A stretch of DNA of 64,000 nt from Candidatus Anammoximicrobium sp. (GTDB lineage Bacteria; Planctomycetota; Planctomycetia; Pirellulales; Pirellulaceae), in contig JAAYYU010000015.1 in NCBI GenBank assembly GCA_012515235.1, positions 62,001 through 126,000 of the forward strand, written 5' to 3'. Made by a program: the position numbers and the translations under genes. Shown here piece by piece: positions 63,801 through 64,000 of this stretch (position 1 is the stretch's first letter; each line of letters opens with the position of its first letter). Below the pieces are notes generated by a model. That model saw only the letters and a program-made list of their open reading frames with translations, was not told where the DNA came from and did not search any database.

Positions 63801-64000
63801 AGATGGTCGTCGGTCATCTCGCCCGCGACGTACAGATACTGCTCGTCCCAGGCCAGGGCCGCGCGCCCGCTGAAATCCGCATCGCCCTTAACCGGGTTCG
63901 TCGCGTCGTTGCTGTGGATGTCGTTCAGCGGATCCTTGCCGCTGGCCGAGATCGTAAAGGGCGTCCCGTCCATCGTCCATTCGTCCAGCCGGCCGTCGAC
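60848..64000 (-). CDS. large exported CBM9/(alpha/alpha)-toroid protein, 5' end beyond the right edge
   Basis: The stop is at 60848 and the frame stays open past the edge (1042 codons from the internal ATG at 63973, plus VDGRLDEW read upstream). The N-terminal part is a CBM9-like domain (LAWDEQYLYVAGEMTDDHLRG, GYNVEAAIPWKDLDF). The middle is a helical toroid (KEAARGAIKSKSSWGYVDAFRCLALHRL, EIVDYMLDAGDLGWFKL, NRVWHRYALLKIARQVAEEDGK). The rest resembles heparinase/alginate-lyase-type beta domains (TYTRDFIFCKNRFLLVKDSAKFD, RLETWVLLNDTGTS). Likely binds and degrades an acidic polysaccharide outside the cell. The missing start prevents a signal-peptide call. Confidence 0.75.
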   Translation of the reverse strand, partial: VDGRLDEWTMDGTPFTISASGKDPLNDIHSNDATNPVKGDADFSGRAALAWDEQYLYVAGEMTDDHLRGVRPDSFGNQGPPGWGCDSLMVAVASFRQPMKTNSPFSPTPFLGLRYAPTGVNPRGTLVPGGPAVLDKRDFYWVLTEHSQWAVTETPRGYNVEAAIPWKDLDFVARPGERLFIAFLAADVDPGEALNQVGWAYQGEPKDHPVFRLADRDDVLGEVTVSADQTPTDRPFAVRATLAALAGPARMEAVRVLDAERERVAEQPIGAEVPAGKTGVELREFQAGSVPQPGGYTVELTASVGGKTSVVASAPLRMVEPQPEPPTIRNLAGEIRHMGPDRVAHNAYAEHRVGFYRHGWVKSKEDYVPYIRRHVEPGLKEAARGAIKSKSSWGYVDAFRCLALHRLTQDAEYARLAREIVDYMLDAGDLGWFKLTAVAQYRYLTWKQDPNSPFVPARAEDRYRANLHKVAAAPDKELFAESGTHNRVWHRYALLKIARQVAEEDGKPVDPRVPEYTDYHDKLIGEVGDTDDASAGYHWVFFDAAAALYFHTGDWDAFLNHPGFRKTLSRYVEMVSPSGACVPFASCSGWPEVGASMWAYEWLSRLTKDGRFRWTSHRIAEYYYNHLDHRANQYHVPYDTARNNFVLAYLLADDSVPPAPPPGGSRLTWRHPLEPVPLEQLRARPGTSPMAMVPDRWIPDKVVLSSGNDPQSLWGLVELLPVAGHGGEVPGNLIALIQHDAALLAGQGYYENTPDFQNLLWIEDLDGLAGDPRPMKTEVPVFVDDAAFTWVRIRTTAYQHLPVTYTRDFIFCKNRFLLVKDSAKFDSTMKVRLGPCFQTRCLGPQCGEYWFNAYYDDLYYTGLGLGRGVQAIRNPSWDLLVYFSPRPGRTHTVADRYLENPYRCSPVQMRQIWSGMVRAGQEITFTSVLLPHAPTFTPQDLLDPPADSKDPKRIEVLRDDDRVTAVKAVSETDPWHKIRLETWVLLNDTGTSVQAGPLDSDATVAIVGLAPDGTIQHRAVVGGSALRFRKKDEWSTARKLKPAAVASPPQ

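Noticed and set aside
1..64000. tRNA, rRNA, CRISPR, prophage or toxin-antitoxin locus
   Set aside because: No T-loop motif, spaced direct repeats, integrase or small overlapping pair was seen by eye; dedicated searches could still find a missed RNA.

Overview
The window looks like a piece of a high-GC planctomycete chromosome (probably Pirellulales-like, inferred from gene content and not from a marker gene). The signs are many large secreted carbohydrate-active proteins, DUF1080, DUF1570 and DUF58 proteins, a secreted EF-hand protein, an orphan MtrH-like methyltransferase, a Tat-exported Gfo/Idh/MocA oxidoreductase, double-FAD secreted oxidoreductases, and starts that mix strong Shine-Dalgarno sites with GTG/TTG codons. 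No tRNA, rRNA, CRISPR array, intact insertion sequence or prophage was seen.

Layout. 1-4.8 kb (-): a secreted mosaic protein (transglutaminase-like, discoidin and beta-helix parts) and a partial secreted gene running off the left edge. 4.9-8.2 kb (+): cutA, then araA and a zinc alcohol dehydrogenase as a likely pair. 8.2-11.4 kb (+): a broken gene, then fabI and lepA sharing ATGA. 11.4-13.9 kb (-): TrpB2-type tryptophan synthase and an MtrH-like protein. 14.2-14.7 kb (+): a small Tyr/Pro-rich secreted protein behind a near-perfect sigma-54 promoter.

15.1-22.8 kb is the most unusual block. An ACP-alpha-oxoamine synthase fusion on the + strand converges on a minus-strand set: a KamA-type lysine 2,3-aminomutase (again behind a near-perfect sigma-54 promoter), two different ATP-grasp ligases, a GNAT-HDAC-type deacetylase fusion, and a GNAT acetyltransferase that shares ATGA with it. 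It reads like an uncharacterised pathway for a beta-amino-acid-containing, acetylated small molecule or peptide. This is inference.

23-34.6 kb: a secreted beta-propeller glycosidase-like protein, a DUF1570 protein, a secreted double FAD oxidoreductase, a DUF58 protein, a POT peptide transporter and an unknown protein. 34.9-39.7 kb: two methyltransferases, an EF-hand/Lys-rich exported protein and greA with a terminator-like hairpin in its leader. 39.8-46.8 kb: secreted FAD oxidoreductase, DUF1080 protein and a six-hairpin glycosidase-like protein. 47.7-49 kb: a small unknown gene convergent with a TIR-domain protein. 49.7-64 kb: secreted glycoside hydrolases, a Gfo/Idh/MocA oxidoreductase, a Cys/Met-metabolism PLP enzyme, a GAF/sigma-54 activator, a PIN/NYN-like protein and a large CBM9/toroid protein cut by the right edge.

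Three families of palindromic MITE-like repeats lie between genes (14.9 kb; 25.0, 33.5 and 54.7 kb; 38.9 and 60.7 kb). Two copies sit exactly on the stop codon of the neighbouring gene. Starts were chosen from signal peptides, homologous starts and Shine-Dalgarno matches; all functions are assigned by motif reading, not database search.
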